A model generated the notes under the pieces. That model saw only the letters and a list, made by a program, of their open reading frames with translations, did no database searches and was not told the origin of the DNA. Position numbers and translations under genes: made by a program. This document shows, in pieces, positions 12,342 to 23,161 of a stretch of DNA of 64,000 nucleotides. Numbering within the stretch: position 1 is the first letter of the stretch; every line of letters starts with the position of its first letter. Source of the DNA: Moniliella sp. 'wahieum' (Eukaryota; Basidiomycota; Moniliellomycetes; Moniliellales; Moniliellaceae); the NCBI GenBank assembly GCA_003971905.1, contig RSEE01000011.1, forward strand, positions 558,001-622,000, read 5' to 3'.

Positions 12342-13173
12342 ATGGCCGCCGCACCAATGTTGCTCACACCCCAGTACGTTGGCCGATCTGCGACGGGGAT
12401 AGGTTTACACTGCTCCCTACCGACACCAGCGCCGACTACTGACCGCCACCCCCCACTCCGCTGCCTGCTGTCCAGGCCGCCTCATCCCCAGCCCGTCTTT
12501 GCAGATCTTCTGGCCGAGCTGGGAGGTGGTGTCGATCTCACTTCTCCCGCTCCTTCGCCCGATGCCCGCACCTCATCTCCTACCACTTCCAGGTCCGTTC
12601 CTGCCAACGCCTCGTCCCCGTCTGCGCCCACATCAGCATCTGTCCCTTCGACATCGGCTCTGCCCCCTCTCTCTCGCCCCTCTTCTCCCTCGTCCCCCCC
12701 CGCCTCCATCCCAGTCTTCTACAGCGCTCGGGCTTGCAGGTGGTCTCCGCCGCCGCCAACCAGCGTTGGATGCGGCGACTAGAAGCTGAATATGGTGGTG
12801 CGTCTCCTCTGGCCCCCTCTCTACCTGTGGCCGGGGAAGACGAGACGGATACGAAAGAGGAAGAGGACCAGGACAATGCGGAACACGCTTCGTCGCGTGC
12901 AATGCAAGCGGGGCTGATGGGGTGAGTTGATGCGGATGGCCGGGGCACTCAAAGGCAACAGCGTAGCTTTGGCTCAGGCACTGGAGCGGGATCGTCACCT
13001 CGTCGAGGCGGCCGAGACCAAGTTGACGAGCAACCTGGACTTTATGACGCGGACAGAGGTCGTTGGGCGAGGTGAGCCACCGCGCTCGCTCCATGACCTG
13101 GCTCACCATATACTCCCTTGCCACCGTCGTCGTTTCCTGGATCTTGATCTTTATCCTGATCCGGCTCACGTAG
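12342..13173 (+). CDS. Use1-like SNARE of ER retrograde transport
   Basis: The product looks like the unconventional ER SNARE Use1, which acts in Golgi-to-ER vesicle fusion. The N-terminal part from the ATG at 12342 is serine/proline-rich and poorly conserved. After frame breaks comes the SNARE-like helix containing MRMAGALKGNSVALAQALER and RHLVEAAETKLTSNLDFM near 12930-13045. A single C-terminal membrane anchor follows, reading WLTIYSLATVVVSWILIFIL and ending before a TAG at 13171-13173. A soluble helix of the form L-x3-LK-N(S/T) followed at once by a tail anchor is the Use1 layout. The anchor is in a different frame from the helix, with a break near 13060. A second, less likely, reading is another tail-anchored SNARE such as Sec20. 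Confidence 0.72.
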
Positions 13174-13405
13174 CCCACTGGCCACAGGGACGACGCCCTT
13201 GGCGAGTGGGGACATGGAGCTATGAGAATGGCGTGACCTGGAAACCCATGAGATTGGGATCAGTTAGAAATGTTGGATCGGCCGGGAGCAGGTTGGTCGG
13301 GTATGAGGTTAGGAGGGGACAAGAAGGCAGGGCGATACAAATGTCGAGGTTTAAACATGAAATGGAGGACGAGAGAGCAACAAAAAGCAAAGACTTCTAA
13401 AGCAT

Positions 13406-14157
13406 CTAGTTCGGCGGCGCGCACACTACTTCATCAATATAGCCGATGCCATCTACTCCACATTGGACCGGGTGAGGCCGGCGATGGAGATGCGGCCATT
13501 GGCAGTGAGGTAAATGTGATATTTGCCAGCCAAAATCTGACCCTGCGATGTGTTCACCCCCGTGTAAAACACAACATGCCGATCTGTCAGTATGGGGACT
13601 ATAATCACTCACGCCGGTCGGCGGGGGTATGACAGCGCTGCAGTGCAAAGCCGTATACAACTCCCGCCGCATCTCCTGGATCCGCAGTGCAATCATCTTC
13701 CCGTCCGCTTCCCATGGCGGATGAACGTTGCATCCGTGAGCAGGTGCCGCACCACCTGTGTGCTCATATGCGGGAGGGGTATACTGACTTCCGTGCGAAT
13801 CAGGGTACTGGGTTGGGAAGCAACCTGCGCTGTGCAACTAGGCGCAAGGATATGCAGTGCGCCAACTCGCTCGCCGCACAAGCCTGCATTGCTGGAAAAG
13901 GCACACGAGTAATTGAAGGGATGTCGCCGTGATGAGCAAAGTGCATGATGGTTCACGCGTCGGCATCCAGGTCGCCCGTGTGGCAAATCCTTGGTGGCAC
14001 AGCGAAAGGAAAAAATGAGATGTTTGCGTGCCACGTAGCATTTGTGTGATTGCCTGTCACTCTGTGCCCGGTCGGTCAAACACCAGTGTGGTTTGTGAAG
14101 CGGCCACGGAAGCACTTGGATTGCTGATCCTGAGCAAAACCACAAGTACCTACCCAT
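13406..14157 (-). pseudogene. 3' remnant of an aspartate aminotransferase gene
   Basis: Read on the minus strand, three frames together give the C-terminal half of a class-I aspartate aminotransferase. I see NHTGVD, matching the HNPTGVD loop, near 14085; CHQGFATGDLDADA near 13980; then SSNAGLCGERVGALHI where the family has the PLP lysine segment followed by GLYGERVG, near 13860; RIQEMRRELYTAL near 13650; and finally YHIYLTANGRISIAGL near 13480, which matches the family's terminal F-x-LLxxGRINMCGL motif. Nothing upstream of 14160 resembles the N-terminal half. The PLP-lysine segment is not clearly intact. Unlike other broken genes here, whole parts are missing, so I call it a true degraded remnant. 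It is tail-to-tail with the Use1-like gene. Confidence 0.72.
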
Positions 14158-14784
14158 TTTAAGGGTTATATATAGGACGTTTACCGAGGAGCAGCCAGCT
14201 GATCTTTGGGTCGGGCAGCCGAAGTTGTCGGCAGAACTGGAATTAGCCTCCGTTCAAACAATCTTCGGTGCCTGTGGGCAAACCCAGGTTACACCCTTGA
14301 CCCAGTCTCGACTCTGGCCTCCCTCGCCTTAGCCTCGTCTGTGACAGGTTGGCTGTGTTGGGGAGGGGGGGGGGGCACGAACCACCCACAGGAGCTGTGT
14401 GCCAATAGGGGGGGCTGGAATCAGCCAGCGTAGAGCAATGGGGCTTGAGGCGCCGTCGTCAGTTGAGTTGTCCCTCCGTTTTTCTCTGCTTGACGACGCC
14501 CGCATTTTTCCCTAGTACTAGCAAAAAGCGCGCATTGAGTACACATCAGCGCGACTATTAGCGTTATAGCTTTTACATTTACACCCCGCACGACGAGACC
14601 TTTTGTGAATGCGAAGGGTAATCCTAATCCTGCGGCCTTCGCGAGTGATATTCTGTTGATGTTGATAAGCGAATGCGGGGGTACGCTGACGTCAGCTGGC
14701 TCCTGTCCCATTTACTGTGTGTGCACCGCTTGGGATATTGCGATTACCAGCGGCTGCACCACCACCTTGTCTCCTGCCGCCGCC
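14158..14784. other. Intergenic region upstream of Atg9
   Basis: No gene is seen. A G-rich tract (a run of eleven G around 14366) and a short AT-rich tatatata-like stretch near 14167 are present. The missing first half of the aminotransferase would have to lie here if the minus-strand gene were complete, but no matching sequence is visible. Confidence 0.45.
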
Positions 14785-17755
14785 ATGGCTGACCCGTTTC
14801 TTCCAGACCAAAAACCAGGTCCTGTCCCCCACACCCCCATCCCCATACCCTCCATATCCCCATCCCCACTCCCACACTCCCACTCTCCGCCCCGACACCA
14901 GCATTGCGTCGCCCTTCGAGGAGGAGCATCCCGCCAGTGCTCCCTGCCCCGGCGCAGCGGATGCCGCATCGGCGTCATCTGCGGGGGCACTCTCGCCTGC
15001 GCCCGTAGCCCGTGGGTCTGAATACTACGACAACCAAGACCACGATGACCACGCTGATGTTGACGATTACGATGACGATGTGTACGCTGATGGATATGGA
15101 CAGACCTCATTTGCTGCGGCCGCTCAGAGCATGGCCGCCTCCATCGCCAGCGTTGGTCGCAGGATAGCCGCACCGCTGAGAAGGAGCGGTCTGCGTTCGG
15201 ACTGAGCCATTCTGCAACTTTGTCTCACCAGCAAGATGAGGAGATCCCCCTGTTGATGCTGATGTTGAGACACAATCCCCCCATACCCGCACTCATACCT
15301 CCCGCCGCCGCTCCTCTGCCTTCTCGCCCCCACCACCACCTGACGATGTGACGTCGGCGGTGTACCGGTCCCACTATTCTTCCCGATCATCCGCTACTCG
15401 TGGAGCAGTAGCAGCACTCTCCCCCGTGATCGTGCGCTATGGCAGTGGGTCAATATTGTTGACTTGGACGCGTTTCTGCGTGAGGCATACAGTTACTACT
15501 ATGGAAAGGGTTTCATCGCCCTCGTTCTATCCAAAGTTCTCGGTTTGGCAACATTTGCATTTGTGGTCAGCTTCTCCACCTTTATTGGCGGATGCCTTGA
15601 CTTCAGTAAGATCCGTCACAATGGCCAGCTGGACGACATCATTGTCCCCCAATGTTTTTCCCGTTTTTCCTTTTCCTCCAAGCTGCTATACTTTTTCCTG
15701 TTCCTGATCTTTATTTGGCAGGTTGTAGCCACCGCATTTCAGATCCCCCAGCTCTGGGCTATGAGGCGCTTTTACACGTATGTTCTCGACATTCCTGATG
15801 TATGTCCAGTTACTCCATCATTCCTACATGCTGAGGTGTTTATGCTGAAAATCTTCCTTTAGGCGGACGTGGCCTCCATCTCATGGAATGAAGTCGTGAA
15901 TCGCCTCTCCAACCTGCGGACCACCAATCCCATCGTCTCGCTCGAGCCTCGCAACACGAACCTTGACCAAACGAGCCCAGCTGCTGCCGGTAGCAGTAGC
16001 CGCCCGGGGACTCCCCCCCTGCGGCGAACACGATGGATGCACACAATGTGGCGAATCGGATCATGCGTCAAGAAAATTTCCTCATTGCCCTCTTCAACAA
16101 GGACGTTCCGGATCTTCGTCCCCCTTGTCGCCGCGAATGGCCTATTGGGTCCGTTTTGTTGGCATAACGCCTGAGCCCATCTTGACGCGCAGTCTACTGT
16201 GGAACCTCAAGTACTGTCTCTTGGACTTTCTGTTTGACGAGCACTCTGTGCTCCGTAAACAATTTCTTTCGGAGCGGTACCGCGAGCCGTTGATCCGGGG
16301 TCTACGCCATCGCTTCTATTTCATGGCGTTGGTCAACACGCTGTGCTCTCCCTTCATTGTGCTGTATGTGCTGGTGTACTCGTTTCTCTCGCTACTTTGA
16401 AGAATATCACAAGGATCCTTCCAATCTTGGTTCGCGGCAGTACACTGAATGGGCCCGCTGGAAGTTTCGTGAATTTAACGAGCTGCCACACCTCTTCAAG
16501 CGACGAATTCATCGATCCTACCCTGCTGCCCGAAGATACATCAACCAGTTTCCTAAGGAATCGGTCGCCATTACTGCCCGCTTCGTCGCTTTTGTCGCTG
16601 GTGCGTTCACGGCGGTGTTACTGCTGGCGTCTGTATGACTCGGACTTGTTCCTTCACTTTTATCTCGGCGGGCAGCGCAGCGTTCTATTCTACGTGAGCG
16701 TGTTTGCCACCATTACTGCCGTGGCGCGTGGCATGATCCCCGAGGAACACCTGGTTTTTGATCCGGAACAAACTCTGGCTGAGGTGGTGGACTACATTCA
16801 TTACCTCCCTCCGCATTGGGTTGGGCATTTTCACAGCGCTGAAGTGCACCAAGAGTTTGGTCGATTGTGCCAGTTGAAGATCAGCCTGTTTGTCACCGAA
16901 CTGTGGTCGGTGCTCCTAACTCCATTTATCCTCTGGCGCTCTTTGCCTCAGAGTGCAGAGGCGATCATCGATTTTTTCCGGACCTACACCGTATATGTCG
17001 AAGGCTTGGGCTACGTCTGTGCGTTTGCCGACTTTAACCTGGAGCGCAACGGGTCTGATGCGTATGGGGCGCCCGAATCAGCGGCGGACCAGCGGATGGC
17101 GTCTAAGGAGGGGAAAATGGAGCAATCGGTGCTCAACTTTAAGGCCGCCCACCCTGACTGGCAACCCCATCGTGCTTCGCTGAACCTGTACCTCTCGCGC
17201 ATGGCAGGCAAGCCCGAGGGAGAGGCAAGTGGAGTGCGTACCGCATCGTCTCCCCTTGTGCCGCGGCGGCGCCTTCACTTTACCCCTGAACTCGGTGATG
17301 CTGGGCGCCGCAGGTACCGGCACCGGTTCGGGCGTGGGCCCGAACTCGGGCTACCCAGGTAATGGGGACAATCCTTATGCCTATGGGGCCGACGACGAGA
17401 TTGCCCACTCGATCCAGCTGGGTTTGGCCGGGAGGATGGGCACAGGTTTGGCGGCCAGTACGTCGCCTTCGGCTGTGCGGTCGGCCCCGCTCCAGGCGGT
17501 GGAAGAGAGCCAGGGCAGCTTGCCACGCTCGGGACGCCCAAGTGGCGAGTAGAGGTGGAAACAGGGGGAGGGGGAGGGGGACCTGGATCGATGCCAACAA
17601 CCCCAGCAATGATGGAGGATGGCTTTGAAGACCCCGCTGCGTTGGCAGCGTCGTCAATGCCAGAGCCGACGCCGCAGATGGCGGCCGCCCAGGCGGGGGT
17701 GCGGGGGCTGTTGGACCAGATGTATCTCGCTGGGCCAGGCCCACGGCGGTGGTGA
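14785..17755 (+). CDS. ATG9: Autophagy-related protein 9 (lipid scramblase)
   Basis: Atg9 is the multispanning membrane protein that seeds the autophagosome and scrambles phospholipids. The core is plainly recognisable: [20 protein letters not shown] near 15450; the first membrane segments; [12 protein letters not shown] joined across the intron 15800-15862 to [15 protein letters not shown]; the [15 protein letters not shown] region near 16060; [18 protein letters not shown] near 16185; the [15 protein letters not shown] segment; [20 protein letters not shown] near 16400; and the late loop [17 protein letters not shown] near 16730. The N-terminus from the ATG at 14785 is proline/serine-rich with an acidic stretch, and the C-terminal tail after about 17250 is low-complexity, both usual for fungal Atg9. 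The joined length is about 960 residues, within the family range. Frame breaks occur near 14900, 15200, 15440, 16010, 16150, 16390, 16640 and 17320. Confidence 0.96.
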
Positions 17756-18187
17756 GCGTGAGGGCGGGCAGGGCCAGTGCTGTGTCGATGCGCGGCTACC
17801 TGACGAATGCGATGGCGAGACACGAGTGGCTAGCATATAATTGGCGACGCGGTCCTGGGAGGACGAGTGCAACAAGGCAAGCAGTGGGTCCACAGGATCT
17901 GCAAACATAACAGCTGAATGTTTCAATTCACGCGCTTGACCGCCATCATGCATCACATGTGTCACAGAAAACGGAAAAGAAAAGTAAGAGAAAAGCGGAG
18001 GGAATTCTGGCGTGGTTTGGTTGCAGCGAACGCCGGCTGCTGTTGCAAACGGCATTGGACACACTGAGGGAGGATCAGCACAGCATCTGCTTATCTTTCC
18101 TCCTTCTCGTCTTCTTCCAGCGCGCCACCACCCCCATTGCTCGCTCTTCACCCTCCCTTGAGGTGCCAACCAATCGAACCCGACTTG
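17756..18187. other. Intergenic region between Atg9 and the amino-acid transporter gene
   Basis: About 430 bases without a supported gene. A gccatcatgcatcacatgtg segment near 17940 belongs to the ATGCAT-type short repeats seen elsewhere in the window. The rest should contain Atg9 3' sequence and the promoter of the transporter. Confidence 0.4.
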
Positions 18188-20761
18188 ATGCCTGCTGCCG
18201 CGTCCAGTGGCAAGCCCATCCCAGCACCGCGCCCCGTTCCTGGGCCCAGCGGTAGGGGCGCCGCCCCTGGCCCTTCCTCTGGCCGCCGCGATCGCGAGAC
18301 TCGTGGCCACCAGCAGCCAACATGGAAGAGCAGCTTGGATCTTGTTTGGTCCTACTCCCGTTCCCAGGCATTCTACGCCGAGAACATCGGCACTTCGCCT
18401 TCCTTTGTCGAGCACTACATTCCTGGCGCCTCCGATGAGGAGCAGGCTTTTGACGCCTCCGACTCGTTCGAAGATGATGAGGACTATTATGACGAAGATG
18501 AGGACGAAGAGTACAGCGGCGATGAGGAAGAGGAGGAAGAGGGTTCGGGACAGTATTATGCCACCGGCTATACCCCTGATGCGTCTGAAGCCCCTGTGGA
18601 CGATAGCCTTGCCCCGTCCGAGAGCGAACACGGCAAGAAGATGAGGCCGGTGGCACGACCGTGGACCTTCGCCCATCGCCGCCCAACCACTGGGTTGGGG
18701 AACAACTTCCCTCGAATGCGCGTGCTCCACTGGGAGGACAGGCGGACGCGGCGCACTTGAACGATGGTCTTGGTTTGAACCAGGCCAACCAGGGCCTGAG
18801 CAATCTTTCGCGTGCGGCGCTGCAGGCACGTAATGATAAGCTGCGCAAACTCGCCGACGACGATGGCACATCCCAAGACGAGGGGCGTGAGCGCGGCCGG
18901 CGTCGAACCCGGTCCGACATGGACAAGGAGGTTGGACTGCTGCAGCCTCCTGCTACTTTGGGCTCGAGCGGTCGTCGGCCCAGTACAGCTGACTCAACTG
19001 TTTCCGGCAGACACCTCCTCGGTACTCGTCAATCTCGCTCTCAATCCAGCAGCCCTCGTACCCGCCGCTCCCACCCGCGTCCTCGCCCTCTCAGTTCGAC
19101 TGACCTCGAGAATGGTGATCCCAAGCTGGGTCCGCGTAGCCCGATGGCCAGTGGGGAGCAGGCCGCCCTCTTGGATGGGGCCAAGCGTCGTTCGTCTGGG
19201 CTGGGAATCGCAGCTCGTAGGCGTAGCACTCTGATCCACCCCCATGCAGCTCCAGGGGTGGCTTATCCTGCTGGTACGAGTACTTTCCTCCAATCTTGGT
19301 TCAACACCCTCAATGCCGTGATGGGCGTTGGCATTCTGGCGACGCCATTGGCATTTAGTTATGCTGGCTGGATTGGTGGCCCACTGCTCTTTCTGATCTG
19401 TGGCGGTCTGACCAACTATACTGGCAAGGTTCTCTTTCACATTCTGGCCCGCAATGGCCGACTCAAGACGTACGCTGATATTGGCTCGTACGCATTTGGT
19501 CCTCGTGCGCGCGCGTGGGTTAGTACTCTCTTCTGCCTGGAACTATGGGCGGGTGCGTGGCTTTGGTTATCCTTTTTGCCGACAGCTTGCACGCCATCTT
19601 CCCCACTGGTCCTAGCGCGGATGCATACAAGATCGTCTGCCTTGCCTTCGTTCTCCCCACCATCTTCCTCCCGCTCAAACTCTTGAGCCCTGTGAGTGTC
19701 GTCGGAATTCTGTCGGCATTGACGCTCGTGCTGTGGTGTTGGTCGACGGGGTGATTAAGCCTTCGGCGCCAGGCAGTCTTTGGGAATGGGATTCTTCGGG
19801 CACTGTTCGTCCCGACTGGGCCCGCGTACCCTTGGCGTTTGGTCTGATCATGTCGGGTTTCAGCTCCCATCCAGTCATCCCCAGTTTGGCACGGGACATG
19901 CGGGAGCCGATTCAGTTCCCCAAGATGCTTGACCGTGCTTATCTCGCTGCTACTGTGCTCTACCTTTCCATGGGGGCCGCGGGGTACGCCATGTTTGGTA
20001 CGAACGTCTCGGATGAAATCACCAAGGACTTGGCCCGCACCCCTGGGTTCCCGCCCACACTCAATCAGGTGGCAGTCTGGCTGATTGTGATCAACCCGCT
20101 TTCTAAGTTTGCCCTCGCTGCGCGGCCGGTAATCAATACCTTCGAGTCAGCTCTGGGGGTGGAAGAGCCTGCGGCCCCACATGCACGCCCGCAGTCGCAC
20201 CCGCCTCACCACGCACACCGACGCGCCTCTCACCGTCCTTCTCTCGCGGTAGAGGAGGAAGGGTACGGAGCCATGGGCCAATCGTCGTATGTCGCGCAAA
20301 TTCACACGTGCCTCTCCCGCTTCCTTCCGCCGTTCGGTGGCCGCACCGAACGGGACAGCCGATCCTAACGCTAAGCGCCCACCTCGCTCGGTACTGCCCC
20401 CACCCTCGATTCGCTCGGCTTGGGACCCAGTGGCGAAGCAGCTGCGTTGCCAGATGGTGCCGGTGCCAGCCACGCGCCAGCGGAAGAGGACCGCACCTCC
20501 CGCTTGGTCCGGATTGGTGTGCAGGTGGGCGTGTCGGTCCTAATTACCCTCACGGCCATTGCGTTGCCTGGGTTTGAGAAGGTGATGGCCTTCCTCGGCT
20601 CGTTCTTGGTCATCACTACCTGTGTGCTCGGACCGCTTTTGGCTAAGCTCAAGCTGTTTAGACACGAGATGAGCTATGGCGCCATCATGCTCGATCTCTT
20701 CATTCTCGCTGTGTCGGCAGTCGCGGCGGTCGTGGGCACCATCTGGGCGTTTGCCGACTAA
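18188..20761 (+). CDS. Vacuolar amino-acid transporter, AVT1 type (AAAP family)
   Basis: The C-terminal half is a multispanning transporter of the amino acid/auxin permease family, most like yeast Avt1, which moves neutral amino acids across the vacuolar membrane. The transport domain opens with TSTFLQSWFNTLNAVMGVGI near 19270, the family's conserved first-helix motif, and continues through TPLAFSYAGWIGG, YADIGSYAFGPRAR, LGMIMSGFSSHPVIPSLARD-like sequence near 19840, and INPLSKFALAARPV near 20090. The last membrane segments end at 20761. It is preceded by about 350 hydrophilic residues with a strongly acidic tract near 18470-18550 and a serine/arginine-rich stretch, as in fungal Avt1 proteins with long cytosolic N-termini. 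The ATG at 18188 begins MPAAASSGKPIPAPRP. Breaks lie near 18755, 19550, 19730 and 20355. No intron is evident. Confidence 0.9.
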
Positions 20762-21198
20762 GAACGCCCAATCGGAAGCTGCCTAGTTTGGTTCGGTTTG
20801 GTCTGCTCTCGCCTCGTCTGATCCAGGCCAGTCTCGTCCCACTCTTTCGAATCCAGTCCAGTCTACCCCCTTGCCCAACCCAATGTTTATTACTCACGTA
20901 TTGATATGGATGCATGGCTGAGAATGTGCTTAGTGGTGGTGCTGGGAGACCGCTGTTAATTAATGTACCTTGGAAGTGAAACCCTTGTACTAGTAGCCAA
21001 TTCCGCGCCCTTGGGGGTTGGGCCACAGGATATTCCGCCGCCCAGGAGGAGCCAAGGCAGGTGAGACTGGCGCCATGCTGGTGCTGCGATGCGGTTGGTT
21101 GCCCTGCGCTCGCCGTAGGCGTGGCATTGCTCGCGTAGCTGCCACCCCACATCTCTCCCCCACCCCCCACCCCTCCTGCGCACTCCCATCCGCCCATC
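20762..21198. other. Intergenic region upstream of the BAR-protein gene
   Basis: No gene is seen in these 440 bases. A pyrimidine-rich stretch just before the ATG at 21199 resembles other leaders in this window. Confidence 0.4.
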
Positions 21199-21992
21199 AT
21201 GTCCTGGAAGGGCTTCCAGAAGGCGATCAACCGCGCCGGCACCACGGTCATGCAAAAGACCGGGCAGATCGAGCGCACCGATGACCCCGAGTTTGACGAG
21301 TTCATCTCGGTTAATAAGGGCATGGAGAAACAGATCCAGCAACTCCAGCGGGAAGCCAAGACTTACCTCGATGCAGTTCGCGGTATGGCCGCTGCCCAAT
21401 CCCGCATTGCAGATGGAGTTGAGCTCTTCTTTAACGACACAAACGAGTCCTCCGTCGCCGCCAACGCCTACCGCCGCGCGGCTGATGAGTACGATTCGGA
21501 ACTGGCTCAGGACATTGACGCTACTTTCCGCGCCACCGTGCTCGACCCGATCGGCAAGATGGCATCCTACTTCCCTGAGATCAACAAGAACATCGAAAAG
21601 CGCAATAAGAAGTTGCTTGACTACGATGCCGCTCGTTCGCGGTACAAGAAGGTGCTGGACAAGAACCACGAGGACCCGACTAAGCTGCCTCGTGCAGAGA
21701 AGGAGATGGAAGACACCAAGCTCTTGTTTGAGACGATCGATCAGCAACTGAAGGAAGAACTTCCCAGCTGCGTGGGCTCCGAGTCCCTTATCTCGACCCC
21801 TCGTTCGAAGCCATGGTGCGCGTACAAGCCAAGGTATCGGAAATGGGCTACGAAAAGCTGGGTGGCGTACAGAGGTACTTTGATGAGCGGGTGCGCGAAG
21901 ACTATGCTGGCGGTGTATTGGACGAACAGGTGGAGGGCGTGTTGAACGAAATGCGGGCGCTGAGCATTGTTGGTATCTCCACTGGCGAGTAA
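21199..21992 (+). CDS. hob3: BAR-domain protein, Hob3/Rvs161 type
   Basis: This is a nearly bare N-BAR protein that bends membranes at endocytic and cell-division sites and, in fission yeast, works with Cdc42. It begins MSWKGFQKAINRAGTTVMQK, the amphipathic start typical of Hob3/Rvs161, and continues with TDDPEFDEF, ELFFNDTNESSVAANAYRRA, and FPEINKNIEKRNKKLLDYD. The joined length is about 264 residues, the family's size, with no SH3 domain, which separates it from Rvs167/Hob1. One frame break near 21765 shifts the reading into LRGLRVPYLDPSFEAMVRV, and the protein then runs to the stop at 21990-21992. The upstream ORF alone would therefore give a false C-terminus. Confidence 0.95.
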
Positions 21993-22188
21993 CGTATATG
22001 GCATTTACCCCCCTCTTTCTTCCCGGCCTCTGTCTCTTCTCGCCTTACACTGATGGACGCTCATTTAACGTCTCGGCTCGATCCGAGCAATACGAGGTCC
22101 CCTACTGGATCACAAGGCACCGGGCGTGTGCCCTGCACTTTGCTTCCTGTCCCCCATAGCTCAGGTTGCATAGTCAAATACGAAATGA

Positions 22189-22899
22189 TTACTTGCGTCC
22201 CAAACCAAAGCGGCTGAGCATGCCGCCTTGAGCTTTGGCTCGGACCGTCCGTCTTGGAGGATGAGGCCGTGGCGCGGTCCGCACGTCGCTCCCGGATCGT
22301 CTCTCCCAGCACAGAATAGAAGCGAGGGTTGAACCGCCCTCCCTCGAACGCTGGCACGCCGTCCAGCTCAACCAAACGTGGGTGACTGACATCCGTTGCA
22401 TCCTCGGCCTTGTGCTCGGGGTAGGCCCACGTCGAGTCCAGGTAGCCCGTCTGCGAGCGTTGAGGCAGACCACCCTCCTTTGCTGTGCCTGTGAAGACAA
22501 AGGGACGAAGCTGGTGACAGAGGAGCGGACAGACAGACAGACAGATAGACAGGCGGCACATACCAGACAAGCAAGTAAGCAGAAAAGTCAGCTGAGGCGG
22601 CCGAGAATGCGGGCGAGCAAGAAGGCTGCGTACCTTGCACTCGCCCAGGCCAGGGGGAACAACAAAAGCAGTGGTACGGGACTCGTCGATCTAGGCCATC
22701 TTCCATGTCCACTCGTCGGGGAAGCCCTTCTTGTCAAGCAGCACCTTGCCGCGGCGGGTGGTGCGCGTGATACGTTGGCGCAGCACACATTCTTGGCGCC
22801 CGTACCCTTGTAGAAGTTCTTGTTTCCCGACTTGGAGTAGATGGGCAGACGCAGCGCGCCGAGCACGGGCGCGGTGGCGCGGAAGGGGGCAGCCGACAT
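22189..22899 (-). CDS. Mitochondrial large-subunit ribosomal protein mL41 (MRPL27 type)
   Basis: On the minus strand the protein begins MSAAPFRATAPVLGALRLPI and quickly reaches YSKSGNKNFYKGTGAKNV, matching the T-K-x-GNK-x-x-YKGT motif of yeast Mrpl27. After an interval with frame change and probably one intron it reads LRPFVFTGTAKEGG, matching the LKPYV block, and then GGRFNPRFYSVLGETIRERR, matching the G-x-LDPR-x-Q segment near the yeast C-terminus. The middle differs from the ascomycete proteins, so I am sure of the family only from these three blocks. The gene is tail-to-tail with the BAR-protein gene and head-to-head, 262 bases apart, with the DDT/PHD gene. Confidence 0.65.
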
Positions 22900-23161
22900 G
22901 GCGGTTGCGGTGGTGGTGGTGGCTCAACGGGGGGTACTGGGGCCTGGGGATTGGGCGCCATGGGCATGCGGCCGCTAGAAGTTTCCAGGCAGCAGGCATG
23001 AAATTGCAAAAGTAGGCGGGTGCCTTGGGACAGCGCGGCGGAACAGAGGAGGGCGGAAGCGGAGGGCGCAACCCTAGCACGCATGCTGGGCGCCATGCAC
23101 GGGGAGTGCCAGCCTCCGCTCCCACCCGCCAATCGCCTCAGCCATAGCCGCTGCCTCGCCC

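Noticed and set aside
17654-18871. 405-codon minus-strand open frame
   Set aside because: Runs antisense to the ends of two recognised genes, and its composition is that of a shadow frame.
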